A stretch of DNA of 64,000 bases, taken from the NCBI RefSeq assembly GCF_014837155.1, contig NZ_JACYHA010000003.1, positions 186,001-250,000 of the forward strand, in the 5' to 3' direction. A program made the translations under genes and the position numbers. The notes under the pieces are model-generated. The model did no database searches. It saw only the letters and a list, made by a program, of their open reading frames with translations, and was not told the DNA's origin. The stretch is from Litchfieldia stipae (GTDB lineage Bacteria; Bacillota; Bacilli; Bacillales; Bacillaceae_L). This document shows positions 45,614-55,298 of the stretch, piece after piece. Each line of letters begins with the position of its first letter. Within the stretch, counting starts at the first letter, position 1.

Positions 45614-45849
45614 TACCATTTCCTCTCAAAAAAAATACATTAGTAACACCAAAATTAAATATTACGATAGACTCTTCTTCTTTGTCTATAGGATACATTA
45701 CGTAAAAAGTTTTGTTTTATAGGGATACTTACCAAACCATTTTATGCCAAACACTAAAAAAGAAGCTCCAATAGTTATTGTAAAGTTAGTTCGTATAATT
45801 GTAAATTAGCATAAGCAAATAATAGAGCTGAATTGTAGAAATTTTATCG

Positions 45850-45883
45850 AAAAAGAAGTCTATAGGCAAACCCTATAGACTTT
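45850..45883 (-). terminator. Terminator after spoVD
   Basis: On the minus strand AAGTCTATAGG and CCTATAGACTT form a perfect 11-bp stem with a 5-base loop followed by CTTTTT. It lies next to the spoVD stop. The following 237 bases before murE hold no other feature that I can identify but must contain a promoter for murE if termination is efficient. Confidence 0.85.
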
Positions 45884-45884
45884 G

Positions 45885-47825
45885 TTATTCTTTCTCTTTC
45901 TTTGGTTTCTCATCTCCTAAAAGGATACGTAATGGCGTCCCCTGCTCAACCTTAACACCAGCATTTGGAGCTTGGTCGATAACGACATTTCCTTCCCCAC
46001 TGATTTCAATCTTTAAGTCAACTAATTGTTGTGAAATTTCGTTTTTCGTTAGTCCAGTTACATCTGGAACTGTAATTAATGTTGGATCGCTCCACGTTGT
46101 TTTCTTTTCAATTTGATTTTCTCTTGGCTTCACACCTAAAGCGCGCAGTGAATCCTCCATAATCTCCCCAACTAAAGGAGCTGCAACAACTCCACCGAAT
46201 TGAACCGTTCCTTTCGGATTATCAACAGCTAAATAGACAACAATTTCTGGATCATCTGCTGGAGCAAAACCTATGAAAGATACTATATGGTTATTTTCTA
46301 AATATCTACCACCTTGAGCTTTTTGTGCCGTACCTGTTTTTCCACCGACACGATATCCCTCAACAAAAGCACCTTTCCCAGTTCCTTGAGCAACAACGCT
46401 CTCTAATGCATAACGTATCTCTTCAGATGTTTCTTCTGAAATGACTCTTCCTTTAGGTTGAGGCTCTGTCTTACTAATAACCTCACCTGTTATGGGATCG
46501 ACCCATTCCTTAGCGATATAGGGTGTGTATAGAATCCCACCATTTACTGCAGCTGCTACTGCAGCTACCTGTTGAATCGGCGTTACTGATACACCTTGAC
46601 CAAATGCTGTTGTTGCTTGTTCTACTGGTCCTACTCGATCAAGATTAAATAATATCCCTTTTCCTTCACCCTGTAAATCAATGCCTGTTTTCTGTCCAAA
46701 ACCAAAATCTTTGATGTACTTAAATAATGTATCCTTTCCAAGCCTTTCTCCTAACTCTACAAAGCCCGGGTTACATGAATTCTGAACCACTTCTAAAAAC
46801 GTTTGATGACCATGTCCGCCACGCTTCCAACATTTCAATCTAGCATTTGCGACCTTAACATATCCCGGATCATTGAAATGGTCATTTGTTAAGTCGACTT
46901 TTCCTTCTTCTAGCGCTGCTGCAAGTGTAATGATTTTGAATGTAGAACCAGGCTCATAAGAACTCCAGATTGGTAAATTACGATTATATATTTCTGGTGA
47001 AACATTTCTGAAATTAGCTGGGTCAAAATCTGGTCTACTGCTCATCGCGAGAATCTCACCTGTTTTAGGATCCATCGCGATCGCACTAATGCCATCTGGA
47101 TTATATTGTGCTTCAGCACCATCCAAGACCCTTTCTACAATTGTTTGTACTCGTGTATCAATCGTTAATTGTAGGTTAGCCCCATCCTTTGGTGGTGTAT
47201 ATTCATCCGCGATGTCGGGAATTCTTTGACCCTTAGCGCTAGCATAGAACTTCACGCTCCCCTTTTCGCCTTTTAATTTCTCATCATAGTAAAGCTCAAG
47301 ACCTGTTAAGCCTTGATTATCAATCCCAGCAAAGCCTAAGACATGGGACAAATAGCTACCAAATGGATAATGCCTTATTGAATCCTCTGCAATATAAACT
47401 CCCTTTAATCCCAATGCTCTGATTTCTTTTGCTTTTTCATGAGTTATCTTTCTACCTTCTGGGTTGATACGTTCTATATTAACTCGTTTAGTGACATGCT
47501 GATATGCTTTTTCTTTAGACATATTTAGAATGGAAGCCAACTGCTCTGCCACTTCTGCCGGTTCTTCTATTTGTCTAGGAACAACAAGGACTGAGGGTGC
47601 ACTTTGATTGGTTGCTAATGCAACTCCATTTCGATCAAGTATTTCTCCACGTTCTGGCTCAAATGGAATATCTCTGCTCCAAGAATCCTCCGCCAATGCA
47701 GTTAACTTATTTCCAATAAAAAATTGCACGTAACCCAATCTAATATCAATAATTAAGAAAATAAGGAAACCGAATAATAATACCAGTGCTAATCTTTTTC
47801 TTACAGTAACATTTGAGACCCGCAT
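45885..47825 (-). CDS. spoVD: Sporulation-specific penicillin-binding protein SpoVD
   Basis: Class B transpeptidase that cross-links spore cortex peptidoglycan with SpoVE. It has a membrane anchor (LALVLLFGFLIFLIIDI, 12-28), a PBP dimerisation domain and the transpeptidase domain with Ser294 in SYEPGSTFKI, SCN, and KTGTAQKA. A single C-terminal PASTA domain (about 575-640, VPDVTGLTKNEISQQLVDL) separates it from the two-PASTA PbpB. The 646-residue length equals that of B. subtilis. Sigma-E control is expected but I see only a weak candidate promoter. Confidence 0.95.
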   Translation of the reverse strand: MRVSNVTVRKRLALVLLFGFLIFLIIDIRLGYVQFFIGNKLTALAEDSWSRDIPFEPERGEILDRNGVALATNQSAPSVLVVPRQIEEPAEVAEQLASILNMSKEKAYQHVTKRVNIERINPEGRKITHEKAKEIRALGLKGVYIAEDSIRHYPFGSYLSHVLGFAGIDNQGLTGLELYYDEKLKGEKGSVKFYASAKGQRIPDIADEYTPPKDGANLQLTIDTRVQTIVERVLDGAEAQYNPDGISAIAMDPKTGEILAMSSRPDFDPANFRNVSPEIYNRNLPIWSSYEPGSTFKIITLAAALEEGKVDLTNDHFNDPGYVKVANARLKCWKRGGHGHQTFLEVVQNSCNPGFVELGERLGKDTLFKYIKDFGFGQKTGIDLQGEGKGILFNLDRVGPVEQATTAFGQGVSVTPIQQVAAVAAAVNGGILYTPYIAKEWVDPITGEVISKTEPQPKGRVISEETSEEIRYALESVVAQGTGKGAFVEGYRVGGKTGTAQKAQGGRYLENNHIVSFIGFAPADDPEIVVYLAVDNPKGTVQFGGVVAAPLVGEIMEDSLRALGVKPRENQIEKKTTWSDPTLITVPDVTGLTKNEISQQLVDLKIEISGEGNVVIDQAPNAGVKVEQGTPLRILLGDEKPKKEKE

Positions 47826-47901
47826 ATGTAAGAACCTCCCTTTAATCTAGGCTCGTTCAAATATATGCTTGTACCTTAAGTGATAGAACAACCTGTCCTG
47901 T

Positions 47902-47941
47902 AAAAAAAAATAGAAGGCACCTCACAAAAGTGGTTGCCTTC
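47902..47941 (-). terminator. Terminator after pbpB
   Basis: On the minus strand GAAGGCAACCAC and GTGAGGTGCCTTC form an imperfect stem with a 4-base loop, followed by a run of nine T residues. It separates vegetative pbpB from sporulation gene spoVD. Confidence 0.88.
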
Positions 47942-47948
47942 ACATTTA

Positions 47949-50183
47949 TTATTCCGAATCTGTTTCAGTTACTTGTTCTTGGTCTTCATTACTTTCTTCA
48001 TCCTCTAGATCACTCATTGGTGGTTTTAACTCAATTTTAAGCAAGTCACCATCTTTGAGCGTCGTCCCTGAATCGATACTTTGCTTCGAGACATACCCAT
48101 TGCCTGTAACCTCTAATTTAATGCTAGCAAGGTTTGCGTAACGATTAAGGTCGCGGTAGGACCAGCCCGTGACATCAGGCATGACCACTTCACCATTCGT
48201 CTTCAAAAATACTTTATCACCTGATAAAACAAATTCTCCTTTAGCCGGAAGCTGATCAATGATTTTTGAGCCCTTCCCAATGGCAATCGGAGTTATCATT
48301 TTATCAAGTAATTTCTTATTTACATCTTTGAGCGCTTCATTTGTATATGAAGCCAACTCAAAACCTGATTTTTCTGTTTTCGTTTCCTTTGATTCTGTTT
48401 GTTCTTCTGGTCGAATATTTAAATATTGTAAGCTATTTTTCATGACTGGATTGAAAACCTTTGAAACTGGCTCTGAACCAGTCTCGAAATCTTTTAATTT
48501 CGGTTGTTGAACAGCAATGTATACAATTAACCTTGGATTATCCTTAGGAGCTAAACCGAGAAAAGAAAAGATATTATTTCCATGACCAGTCAAGTAACCA
48601 CCCTGTGGATCCGGGATTTGAGCAGTCCCTGTTTTCCCAGCAACCTCATAGCCTTCTATTGCATATAATTTACCAGTCCCATTAGGTGATGAGACAACTG
48701 TTTCAAGGATATCTAGCACACTATCAGCTGTTTTCTTTGAAATAGGATTACCCTTTAAGACAGGTTCATGATTTTCAATGATCTCATTTGTATCATGATC
48801 AACAATTTTATCAATAATATATGGCTGCATCATCTTCCCATCATTCGCTATCGAAGTAGCTGCTTGAATTTGCTGAATAGGAGTAATTGCTGACCCTTGA
48901 CCAAAGGCAGTTGAAATTTTATCTCGTTCCCATCTGAAGTTAATTGTACTATCGACTTCTCCTTCAATATCAATTCCAGTTGGCTCAGTAAGTCCAAATC
49001 GATTAAGATACTGTTCATACCGATCCGTTCCTAGTTTTTCATTTGCCAATACCGCGAAACCAACATTTGAAGATCGTTGAACCCCTTCTAAGAACGTAAT
49101 TGGCCCCCAACCTACTTTATTATGGTCTTGGATTGGTTTCCCACCCTTTACTGCATAAGATCCAGATTGGAACGTTTCCTCGCCATTATATACGCCTTCC
49201 TCAATCGCAGCTGCCAATGTGAAAATCTTCATCGTTGAACCTGGTTCAAATCGATAACTAATGGCATCATTTAAGTAGTTCGTAATATTTCGAATGTTAG
49301 GATCAAAGCTCGGCCTTGTTCCCATCGCTAAGATTTCACCTGTCTTCGGATCTGCTACAATCCCAATAATTTTTTCTGGCTCATATTCCTCAACCACTTT
49401 GTTCATCGCATCTTCTAGAAAGGTTTGAATCTTTTGATCGATCGTTAAATAAATATCATGACCGTTCTGCGGTGGAGTGATTTGTTCCTCGGCGTTAGGC
49501 AAACGGAACCCTCTTTTATCACTTTGATACGTCATGAATCCATCCGTTTCCTTTAAATAGGGGTCTAATGATTTTTCTAAACCAAGTTGTCCAACGATTT
49601 CAACTTTCGTAGGATCTTCTTCATCATATACCTTTTGTGCATAACCTACGACATTTGAAGCAAACGTACCACTCGGATAATACCTTTTAAAATCTCGAAT
49701 AAACGCAATACCAGGTAGCTTCAATTCTTCAATTTCTAATTTCAGGCTATTACTAATGTCACGACCCTTAGCCCCAAACTCAACTTGTTTTTTATCCTTG
49801 GTTAGAATCGCTTCTACTTCAGATTCTTCCATTTGTAAAAGTGGGGCTAATTTCCTTGCTGTATCAACAGGGTCAACCACATGCCTTGGTTTACTCTCTG
49901 AGGTTGTTAAGCTTTCATCTAATATTGCAACAACTGTGTAAGCGGACGTATCTTGGGCAATTGACGAGCCATTCCGATCTAATATTGACCCTCTTCTTGC
50001 TTCGATCACTCTTTTTTCATTATATTTCTCTTCAGCTAATGCAGCTAGAACCTGTCCATCTACTGTTCCTGTAAGTTGGATATACAAAAACCTAGAAAGT
50101 AATACAAAAAAGAGCACGGTAAAAAAAAGACTCACCAATGCTGCTCCTCTATTAATATTCTTGTTCTTAATTTTCATTTTCAT
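47949..50183 (-). CDS. pbpB: Septal class B penicillin-binding protein PBP2B (FtsI)
   Basis: Essential division transpeptidase partnering FtsW. It has a membrane anchor (about 14-32), a dimerisation domain with RRGSILDRNG, and the transpeptidase motifs Ser316 in RFEPGSTMKI, SSN and KTGTAQIP. Two PASTA domains lie at about 590-715, and the tail is acidic (SNEDQEQVTETDSE). At 744 residues it is longer than SpoVD, mainly because of the second PASTA domain. It follows ftsL by five bases. Confidence 0.96.
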   Translation of the reverse strand: MKMKIKNKNINRGAALVSLFFTVLFFVLLSRFLYIQLTGTVDGQVLAALAEEKYNEKRVIEARRGSILDRNGSSIAQDTSAYTVVAILDESLTTSESKPRHVVDPVDTARKLAPLLQMEESEVEAILTKDKKQVEFGAKGRDISNSLKLEIEELKLPGIAFIRDFKRYYPSGTFASNVVGYAQKVYDEEDPTKVEIVGQLGLEKSLDPYLKETDGFMTYQSDKRGFRLPNAEEQITPPQNGHDIYLTIDQKIQTFLEDAMNKVVEEYEPEKIIGIVADPKTGEILAMGTRPSFDPNIRNITNYLNDAISYRFEPGSTMKIFTLAAAIEEGVYNGEETFQSGSYAVKGGKPIQDHNKVGWGPITFLEGVQRSSNVGFAVLANEKLGTDRYEQYLNRFGLTEPTGIDIEGEVDSTINFRWERDKISTAFGQGSAITPIQQIQAATSIANDGKMMQPYIIDKIVDHDTNEIIENHEPVLKGNPISKKTADSVLDILETVVSSPNGTGKLYAIEGYEVAGKTGTAQIPDPQGGYLTGHGNNIFSFLGLAPKDNPRLIVYIAVQQPKLKDFETGSEPVSKVFNPVMKNSLQYLNIRPEEQTESKETKTEKSGFELASYTNEALKDVNKKLLDKMITPIAIGKGSKIIDQLPAKGEFVLSGDKVFLKTNGEVVMPDVTGWSYRDLNRYANLASIKLEVTGNGYVSKQSIDSGTTLKDGDLLKIELKPPMSDLEDEESNEDQEQVTETDSE

Positions 50184-50188
50184 AAATA

Positions 50189-50545
50189 TTAGTCTACAAC
50201 CTTCACATTATTCTCATTCAAGAACAAACCCATTTCCTGTGCTTTTGCCCATATACGTTCGTAAGAGCTCTTTTCTTGTACTTGAACAGTAAGGTCATTA
50301 TTCATCTTGATTTGTTCTTGGATGGCTGCATCCATCTCTTGAATTTCAATGTTTGCATTATAGATTGCTACTTGATTTGAGACAATCTGAATCGCCCCTA
50401 AAAGCATAGCACATACCAAAATACTTGCCAAGATTTTTTCCCCAAGAGTAATTTTTTTCCTTTTTCTAATCGCAACTTTCGTTTGTGGAGTAACTTCAGG
50501 CTGAAACTCATGATTCTGATTTGTTTTATACGCTAAATTACTCAT
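50189..50545 (-). CDS. ftsL: Cell division protein FtsL
   Basis: 118-residue bitopic protein of the DivIB-DivIC-FtsL complex. The cytoplasmic tail is basic (KVAIRKRKKITLGEK), followed by one membrane segment (about 37-58, ILASILVCAMLLGAIQIVS) and an extracellular coiled coil (IEIQEMDAAIQEQIKMNNDL). The conserved sequence ERIWAKAQEMGL near the C-terminus is diagnostic. It sits between rsmH and pbpB, as expected. FtsL is unstable in B. subtilis and limits division. Confidence 0.95.
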   Translation of the reverse strand: MSNLAYKTNQNHEFQPEVTPQTKVAIRKRKKITLGEKILASILVCAMLLGAIQIVSNQVAIYNANIEIQEMDAAIQEQIKMNNDLTVQVQEKSSYERIWAKAQEMGLFLNENNVKVVD

Positions 50546-50567
50546 GTTTTTGAAACCCTCCCTAATA

Positions 50568-51500
50568 TTATAATCTTTCAGCTATCCTCAATTTTGCAGA
50601 GCGCGCTCGATTATTTTCTTCTAATTCTATGTCTGTTGGTATAATTGGTTTTCTTGTTATTAATTTCAATTTCGGCTTGTACTCTTCTGGAATCATTGGA
50701 AGTCCTGGCGGAAGCTGTGGACCCTCACTTCCCTTTTTGAAGACAACCTTACAGATCCGATCTTCAAGAGAGTGGAATGTAATAACACAGGCACGACCAC
50801 CTGGTTTGAGTAATTCAATTGATTGAGCAATTGCCTCTTCAAATACCTTTAATTCGTTATTGACAGCTATTCGAATCGCTTGAAAGACCCGTTTCGCTGG
50901 ATGTCCACCCGTTCTTCTTGCCGGAGCAGGAATACCTTCTTTGATGAGCTCCACTAGTTCAGTTGTCGTATTGATTGGTGCTTTCTCTCTAGCTGCTTCA
51001 ATTTTCCTAGCAATTTGTTTTGAGAATTTCTCCTCACCATATTGAAAGAAGATCCTTACTAGCTGCTCGTAGCTCCATGAATTAACAATTTCATAAGCGG
51101 TTAACGGAGAATCCTTGTCCATCCGCATATCAAGCGGGGCATCATGATGATAGCTAAATCCACGCTCTGGCGTGTCTAATTGTGGTGATGAAACACCAAG
51201 GTCAAAAAGAATCCCATCTACCTCTGTTACTCCCTGTTCTTCCAACTTTTCTGTAATATGAGAGAAATTACTCTTTATCAATATGACTTTATCAGTATAG
51301 TCAGTTAATTTCTCTTTTGCATGTTTAATCGCCGTTTCATCTTGATCAAATGCATATAACCTGCCATTACCTAATAATCTTTTTGCAATTTCTAAACTAT
51401 GTCCTGCACCTCCAAGGGTACAGTCTACATATATCCCATCTTCTTTGATATTTAATCCTTCTACTGCTTCATCTAATAGGACTGTTTTATGTTGAAACAT
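50568..51500 (-). CDS. rsmH: 16S rRNA (cytosine-1402-N4)-methyltransferase
   Basis: SAM-dependent enzyme that methylates C1402 in the ribosomal P site. The SAM motif [47 protein letters not shown] and the late [13 protein letters not shown] are all family signatures. I chose ATG 51500 ([13 protein letters not shown]) with GAGGTG upstream; the frame begins with a GTG three codons earlier. The length of 310 residues is typical. It follows mraZ in the dcw cluster. Confidence 0.96.
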   Translation of the reverse strand: MFQHKTVLLDEAVEGLNIKEDGIYVDCTLGGAGHSLEIAKRLLGNGRLYAFDQDETAIKHAKEKLTDYTDKVILIKSNFSHITEKLEEQGVTEVDGILFDLGVSSPQLDTPERGFSYHHDAPLDMRMDKDSPLTAYEIVNSWSYEQLVRIFFQYGEEKFSKQIARKIEAAREKAPINTTTELVELIKEGIPAPARRTGGHPAKRVFQAIRIAVNNELKVFEEAIAQSIELLKPGGRACVITFHSLEDRICKVVFKKGSEGPQLPPGLPMIPEEYKPKLKLITRKPIIPTDIELEENNRARSAKLRIAERL

Positions 51501-51579
51501 CGATAGCACCTCATTAAAAAACTTTGCTTATTTATTACTATTGTTTACTAAGAAAGGACAAATATAAGTGAGTTGCCTA

Positions 51580-52008
51580 TTAAATATCAAACCCCATATT
51601 TTCGGCCATTTCTGAGAAAGAATCCTCAGATTCTTCGAAATAATTCTCCCATGCGTCCTTACTCCATATTTCTATTCGATTTGAGACTCCAATTACTACG
51701 CATTCTTTTTCAAGCTTCGCATATGAAAGCAGTGGCGAAGCAATATTAATTCTGCCTTGCTTATCGAGCTCACATTCACTTGCACCCGAAAAGAAAAATC
51801 GGGTAAAAGACCGCGCATCTTTTTTAGTTAAAGGGAGGTTTTTTAATTTCTCTTCTAATTGCTTCCATTCTTCGTGGGGGTATCCAAATAAACATTGATC
51901 CAAGCCTCTAGTTAAGACAAACGAGTCCCCTAGATGCTCCCTGAATTTCGAAGGGATAATCATGCGGCCCTTGATATCAATATTGTGATGGTATTCACCC
52001 ATGAACAT
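51580..52008 (-). CDS. mraZ: Transcriptional regulator MraZ
   Basis: Two tandem SpoVT-AbrB-type domains (about 5-50, [21 protein letters not shown], and 80-125, [20 protein letters not shown]) that form a ring-shaped DNA-binding protein. MraZ represses its own operon in E. coli, and overproduction inhibits division in B. subtilis. I start at ATG 52008 ([11 protein letters not shown]), the family start; the frame extends five codons. Regularly spaced GTGG repeats lie directly upstream (52020-52064). Confidence 0.94.
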   Translation of the reverse strand: MFMGEYHHNIDIKGRMIIPSKFREHLGDSFVLTRGLDQCLFGYPHEEWKQLEEKLKNLPLTKKDARSFTRFFFSGASECELDKQGRINIASPLLSYAKLEKECVVIGVSNRIEIWSKDAWENYFEESEDSFSEMAENMGFDI

Positions 52009-52019
52009 ACCCTTGTCCC

Positions 52020-52064
52020 CCACTTTCTTACTTCATGTTACCACATTCCCCCACTTTCCACCAC
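52020..52064 (-). promoter_or_regulatory. Candidate MraZ operator: GTGG repeats in 10-base phase
   Basis: On the minus strand GTGG occurs at 52064-52061, 52054-52051 and 52044-52041, exactly 10 bases apart, and again at 52023-52020, 21 bases further on. Contexts are TTGTGGTGG, AAAGTGGGGG, AATGTGGTAA and AAAGTGGGGG. MraZ proteins are known to bind short G-rich direct repeats with 10-base spacing upstream of mraZ. I infer an autoregulatory site. Confidence 0.72.
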
Positions 52065-52090
52065 AATTATTATCATTTTCTCCACACAAA

Positions 52091-52119
52091 AGAAAAAACC
52101 CTGAATTTTTCAGGGTTTT
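52091..52119 (-). terminator. Terminator after bshC
   Basis: On the minus strand AAAACCCTGAA and TTCAGGGTTTT with a tiny loop form a perfect 11-bp stem followed by TTCTTTT. It lies 18 bases after the bshC stop, before the mraZ control region. Confidence 0.9.
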
Positions 52120-52136
52120 GATACTCTGTATTTGAT

Positions 52137-53765
52137 TTATAGCTTAATGATTTTATGCTTCCCGTCTACTTCCAAGGGAGCTTCTAGAAGCCTATTTACA
52201 AAGTCTAAGCCATATTTATTTAAGTAGTAATAAATATTCCATACCCGTTCTTGTGGAGAATTAATGGGTAAGATCGATGTTTCGATTCTCTCATACTTAT
52301 TTAATTCCACTTGATTCTTAAGTAATACTTGCTTTGTTACTATCTTGGTGATGAAATCAAGCTGTGTCTGTAAAAACTGCGAATTCTTTTGAAGTACACC
52401 TTCGAGACTGCCATCAATTTCTAAGGCGATTTCTCTAACTCGACTATGAATCTCTTCCACTTGAATTTTCGCGTCATCAACAACCTTAGCAATATCATGT
52501 TTAGTTTGAGCTGCGAGCCATTCTTTCTTCGCAGTGGCGATTTCTCCCATTAATGTCTTCTCAATTGAAAAGTGAATATCCTCTAAGTCTGTCTCAATAG
52601 AGCGTTCTAATATCGTGATATTCATCCGAGGCACAATAGGTGGGAGCTTCATTCCCCACAATTCAAATAATTGTTTTAGCTCTGCCCAATATGCAACCTC
52701 TCCCGGACCAGAAATAAAAGCCAATGAAGGAAAAAGCAATTCCTGCATTAGAGGTCTTGTCACAACATTATTACTTAACAAAGCCGGTTGTTTTTCCGCA
52801 GTAGCTAAAAGTGCTTCCTTAGAAATCTCAAATTGACTATTTCTATTACGAAACAACTTATTTTCCTTATCATACTCAAGTAATAAACGTTCATTGTGAT
52901 GATGATAAAATAAATTCGCTGACGATTCAGGCATATCAATCGCTAAAGAATAGCCGAAATCTGTTAACAATTGCTGTCCAGAAGACACAGCTTCATACAT
53001 TTCATCATTTTTTTCAATCATTTTGATAAAAAATTCCGATTCAATATCTCTTAATTCATTTGAAGCTGAATCAAGTAATACAATTCCTGTATCTTTAAAC
53101 ATGTCACTTATGATATTTGCAAAGAAGTCAACATATGTTGCTGACTGACTAAGATGCATATTTAGATTACTCAATATATCCTTCGTGTAAGCTGTTTCCC
53201 CAAAGGACTCAAATATCTTCTCAATCCATTTTTCACATAACTTCTTATCAATTTCTATTGAAGAAACCGGTGATTTATCGATTTGCTTTTGTTCGATTAT
53301 TCTTTTTTTGATTATTTTCTGTTCTTTCACAAAGAGGTGATTAATCTCCTGGAAGTCATGGTCTTCTCCAGCAATCCAGAACACAGGAATAACCGGAACA
53401 TTCAGTTTGACTTCTTGTTCCTTAGCTAAATTAATGATTGAAAGGAGCTTATGTATGGTGTATAAAGGACCGGTCAAAAGTCCTGCTTGCTGTCCTCCAA
53501 TGACAACTACACTAGTAGGGTCAAGCAGTCGATCTATATTATTAAATGTTTCTCTGCCAAGTCCATACTTTTCATTAAACCCTTTTAAGTAGTGAACTAA
53601 CTTCTCGCGAGGGAATTCACGTGCTTCTAGATCCTTCTTTCGTGCTTCGTATGTAACTTGGGATTGAATGTCATAATGAAAGAATTTAGTTGTATTTTTA
53701 TCACCTGCAACATAATTTGCTACAAGTTTGTTCGTTGAAGGAAGCGAGAGAGAGCTTATCTCCAT
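52137..53765 (-). CDS. bshC: Bacillithiol synthase BshC (putative cysteine ligase)
   Basis: Last enzyme of bacillithiol synthesis, adding cysteine to glucosaminyl-malate. Diagnostic sequences are VVIGGQQAGLLTGPLYTIHK, PVIPVFWIAGEDHDFQEI, NNVVTRPLMQE, FISGPGEVAYWAEL and PRMNITILERSIE; a long coiled coil fills about 430-500. I chose ATG 53765 with AAAGGA upstream, giving 542 residues; the frame extends 34 codons over the end of the neighbouring gene without homology. It lies upstream of mraZ as in B. subtilis. Confidence 0.95.
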   Translation of the reverse strand: MEISSLSLPSTNKLVANYVAGDKNTTKFFHYDIQSQVTYEARKKDLEAREFPREKLVHYLKGFNEKYGLGRETFNNIDRLLDPTSVVVIGGQQAGLLTGPLYTIHKLLSIINLAKEQEVKLNVPVIPVFWIAGEDHDFQEINHLFVKEQKIIKKRIIEQKQIDKSPVSSIEIDKKLCEKWIEKIFESFGETAYTKDILSNLNMHLSQSATYVDFFANIISDMFKDTGIVLLDSASNELRDIESEFFIKMIEKNDEMYEAVSSGQQLLTDFGYSLAIDMPESSANLFYHHHNERLLLEYDKENKLFRNRNSQFEISKEALLATAEKQPALLSNNVVTRPLMQELLFPSLAFISGPGEVAYWAELKQLFELWGMKLPPIVPRMNITILERSIETDLEDIHFSIEKTLMGEIATAKKEWLAAQTKHDIAKVVDDAKIQVEEIHSRVREIALEIDGSLEGVLQKNSQFLQTQLDFITKIVTKQVLLKNQVELNKYERIETSILPINSPQERVWNIYYYLNKYGLDFVNRLLEAPLEVDGKHKIIKL

Positions 53766-53847
53766 TATATGTACGTCCTTTCTCGTATCAGATTCTAGTG
53801 ATGAGTATAGCACTATTTGGGAAGAAAGAAAAAAAACATGCTTAGAA

Positions 53848-54234
53848 TTAAGTTGCTTTAATGGCACTATAAATGACTCCAGTTATTAATAACAACAAAT
53901 AACTTGTGGCAAAGAAAAGAAATGAGAAACGCCAGCTTCCTTTTAGTACCTTCACTATATTAACCTCATTTGTTTTTTTCCAATGGATGAGCCCAAAAAC
54001 AACTATTGTACTTAAGAGAACCATGAATATTACCCATAAATATGATTGATCTAATAAAGCCAAAAGTAAATAGTGTACAGAAATCATGAATAAAAATGTT
54101 GTTAAATCAATGGTTAGCAATAAAGTTTTCTTATGATTCTTTATAAATAGCTTCGATAACAAATAAATAAATGCAATTCCTAGGATGGGCATCGTAATAA
54201 TTGTAGCAGTCAAACCAGCAAATATTGATAGCAT
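53848..54234 (-). CDS. Small four-helix membrane protein (DUF3397-like)
   Basis: 128-residue protein with four predicted membrane segments at about 1-25, 38-60, 66-86 and 100-125, joined by short basic loops (FIKNHKK, HWKKTNE). Its placement between panE and bshC and its size fit the uncharacterised DUF3397 family of Bacillaceae; this assignment is from memory and context and not from a search. It starts one base after panE stops, so the two are probably co-expressed. No catalytic residues are evident. Confidence 0.65.
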   Translation of the reverse strand: MLSIFAGLTATIITMPILGIAFIYLLSKLFIKNHKKTLLLTIDLTTFLFMISVHYLLLALLDQSYLWVIFMVLLSTIVVFGLIHWKKTNEVNIVKVLKGSWRFSFLFFATSYLLLLITGVIYSAIKAT

Positions 54235-54235
54235 A

Positions 54236-55126
54236 TTAGTTCCTCCGTTTTTCTAGTCCTTTTATTGCATGATATAAAAAATCTGTTACAGCTAAGGTCT
54301 TATTTTGTAATCTTGCTTGTTCTAAGACATATCCTAATATTGAGTCAATTTCGGTTTCTCTACCTAATTCAATATCCTTTAACATAGATGATCGGTTACT
54401 AGCTGTATTCTCACAAATTTGTTTGATCATATCCCATTGTTTTTCAGGGTTTGGAATAGATAAGACAGAAACTACTTCATTAAATACCAGCTTCATTGTG
54501 TTAATAATGTAGGAGTTTGATAATAAAAGACCATTTTCAACCTTGTAAAGAGCAGTTAATGGATTGATTACGGCATTAATGACTAATTTACTTTGCATAC
54601 TTAGTAGAAAATCGTCCTCCTTTATTGCTTTTAGCTTGCTCACATTTTCTCCTTCAAAGATAGATAAAAGAAAATCGCGCCTACCTTTATAAGCACTTAT
54701 CTTTACTACTCCTTTTCCAGTATGATTGATCCTTGTCTCTGAAAGCTTCAATGCCCCATGCTCTACAATGCCGATACCGACATTCTCTTGGTGAAGATTG
54801 TCCAAAAGTCGCAAATGGCTCATACCATTTTGAAGGAACAAAAGAATAGGAATGTGTTGTATCCTCTCTTCAATTTGATTTAGCACTTCTTCTAAATGAT
54901 ATTGCTTCACAGCAAAAATGACCGCTTGATGTGTTGATAAACCTGCTGACAATGGCCGAGCACTCACTTTTTGAGTATAGATGTCCTCTTCTAATGAAAT
55001 ACCTGCTTGATTTAGTGCATATGCCTGTTGTTCACTTTTTGTGTATATGGTCACCTCATGTTTAAATGATAAATAATAGCCAAAAAGTAATCCTATTGCT
55101 CCGCCACCAATAATTCCTATATTCAT
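54236..55126 (-). CDS. panE: 2-dehydropantoate 2-reductase
   Basis: NADPH-dependent reductase giving pantoate for pantothenate synthesis (PanE/ApbA family). The dinucleotide fold MNIGIIGGGAIGLLFGYYL is at the N-terminus, the conserved Lys in FAVKQYHLEEVL and the KLVINAVINPLTALY block, including Lys and Asn of the active site, in the centre. The 296-residue length is usual. It matches the B. subtilis ylbQ position, between ylbP and bshC. Substrate could also be another ketoacid. Confidence 0.88.
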   Translation of the reverse strand: MNIGIIGGGAIGLLFGYYLSFKHEVTIYTKSEQQAYALNQAGISLEEDIYTQKVSARPLSAGLSTHQAVIFAVKQYHLEEVLNQIEERIQHIPILLFLQNGMSHLRLLDNLHQENVGIGIVEHGALKLSETRINHTGKGVVKISAYKGRRDFLLSIFEGENVSKLKAIKEDDFLLSMQSKLVINAVINPLTALYKVENGLLLSNSYIINTMKLVFNEVVSVLSIPNPEKQWDMIKQICENTASNRSSMLKDIELGRETEIDSILGYVLEQARLQNKTLAVTDFLYHAIKGLEKRRN

Positions 55127-55298
55127 AAATACCTCTTTCGCAAATTCAATTTATCTCTATTTTAACAAAAAATGGGTCTATCGTTTACTTTTTAATTATA
55201 ATTGTAATCGTTTTCTACTACTTTTACATATATTTATTGTATAGTATTTATATAGGAACTATAGATATAGCAATATTAGGTAGAGAGGATGTTACTTG

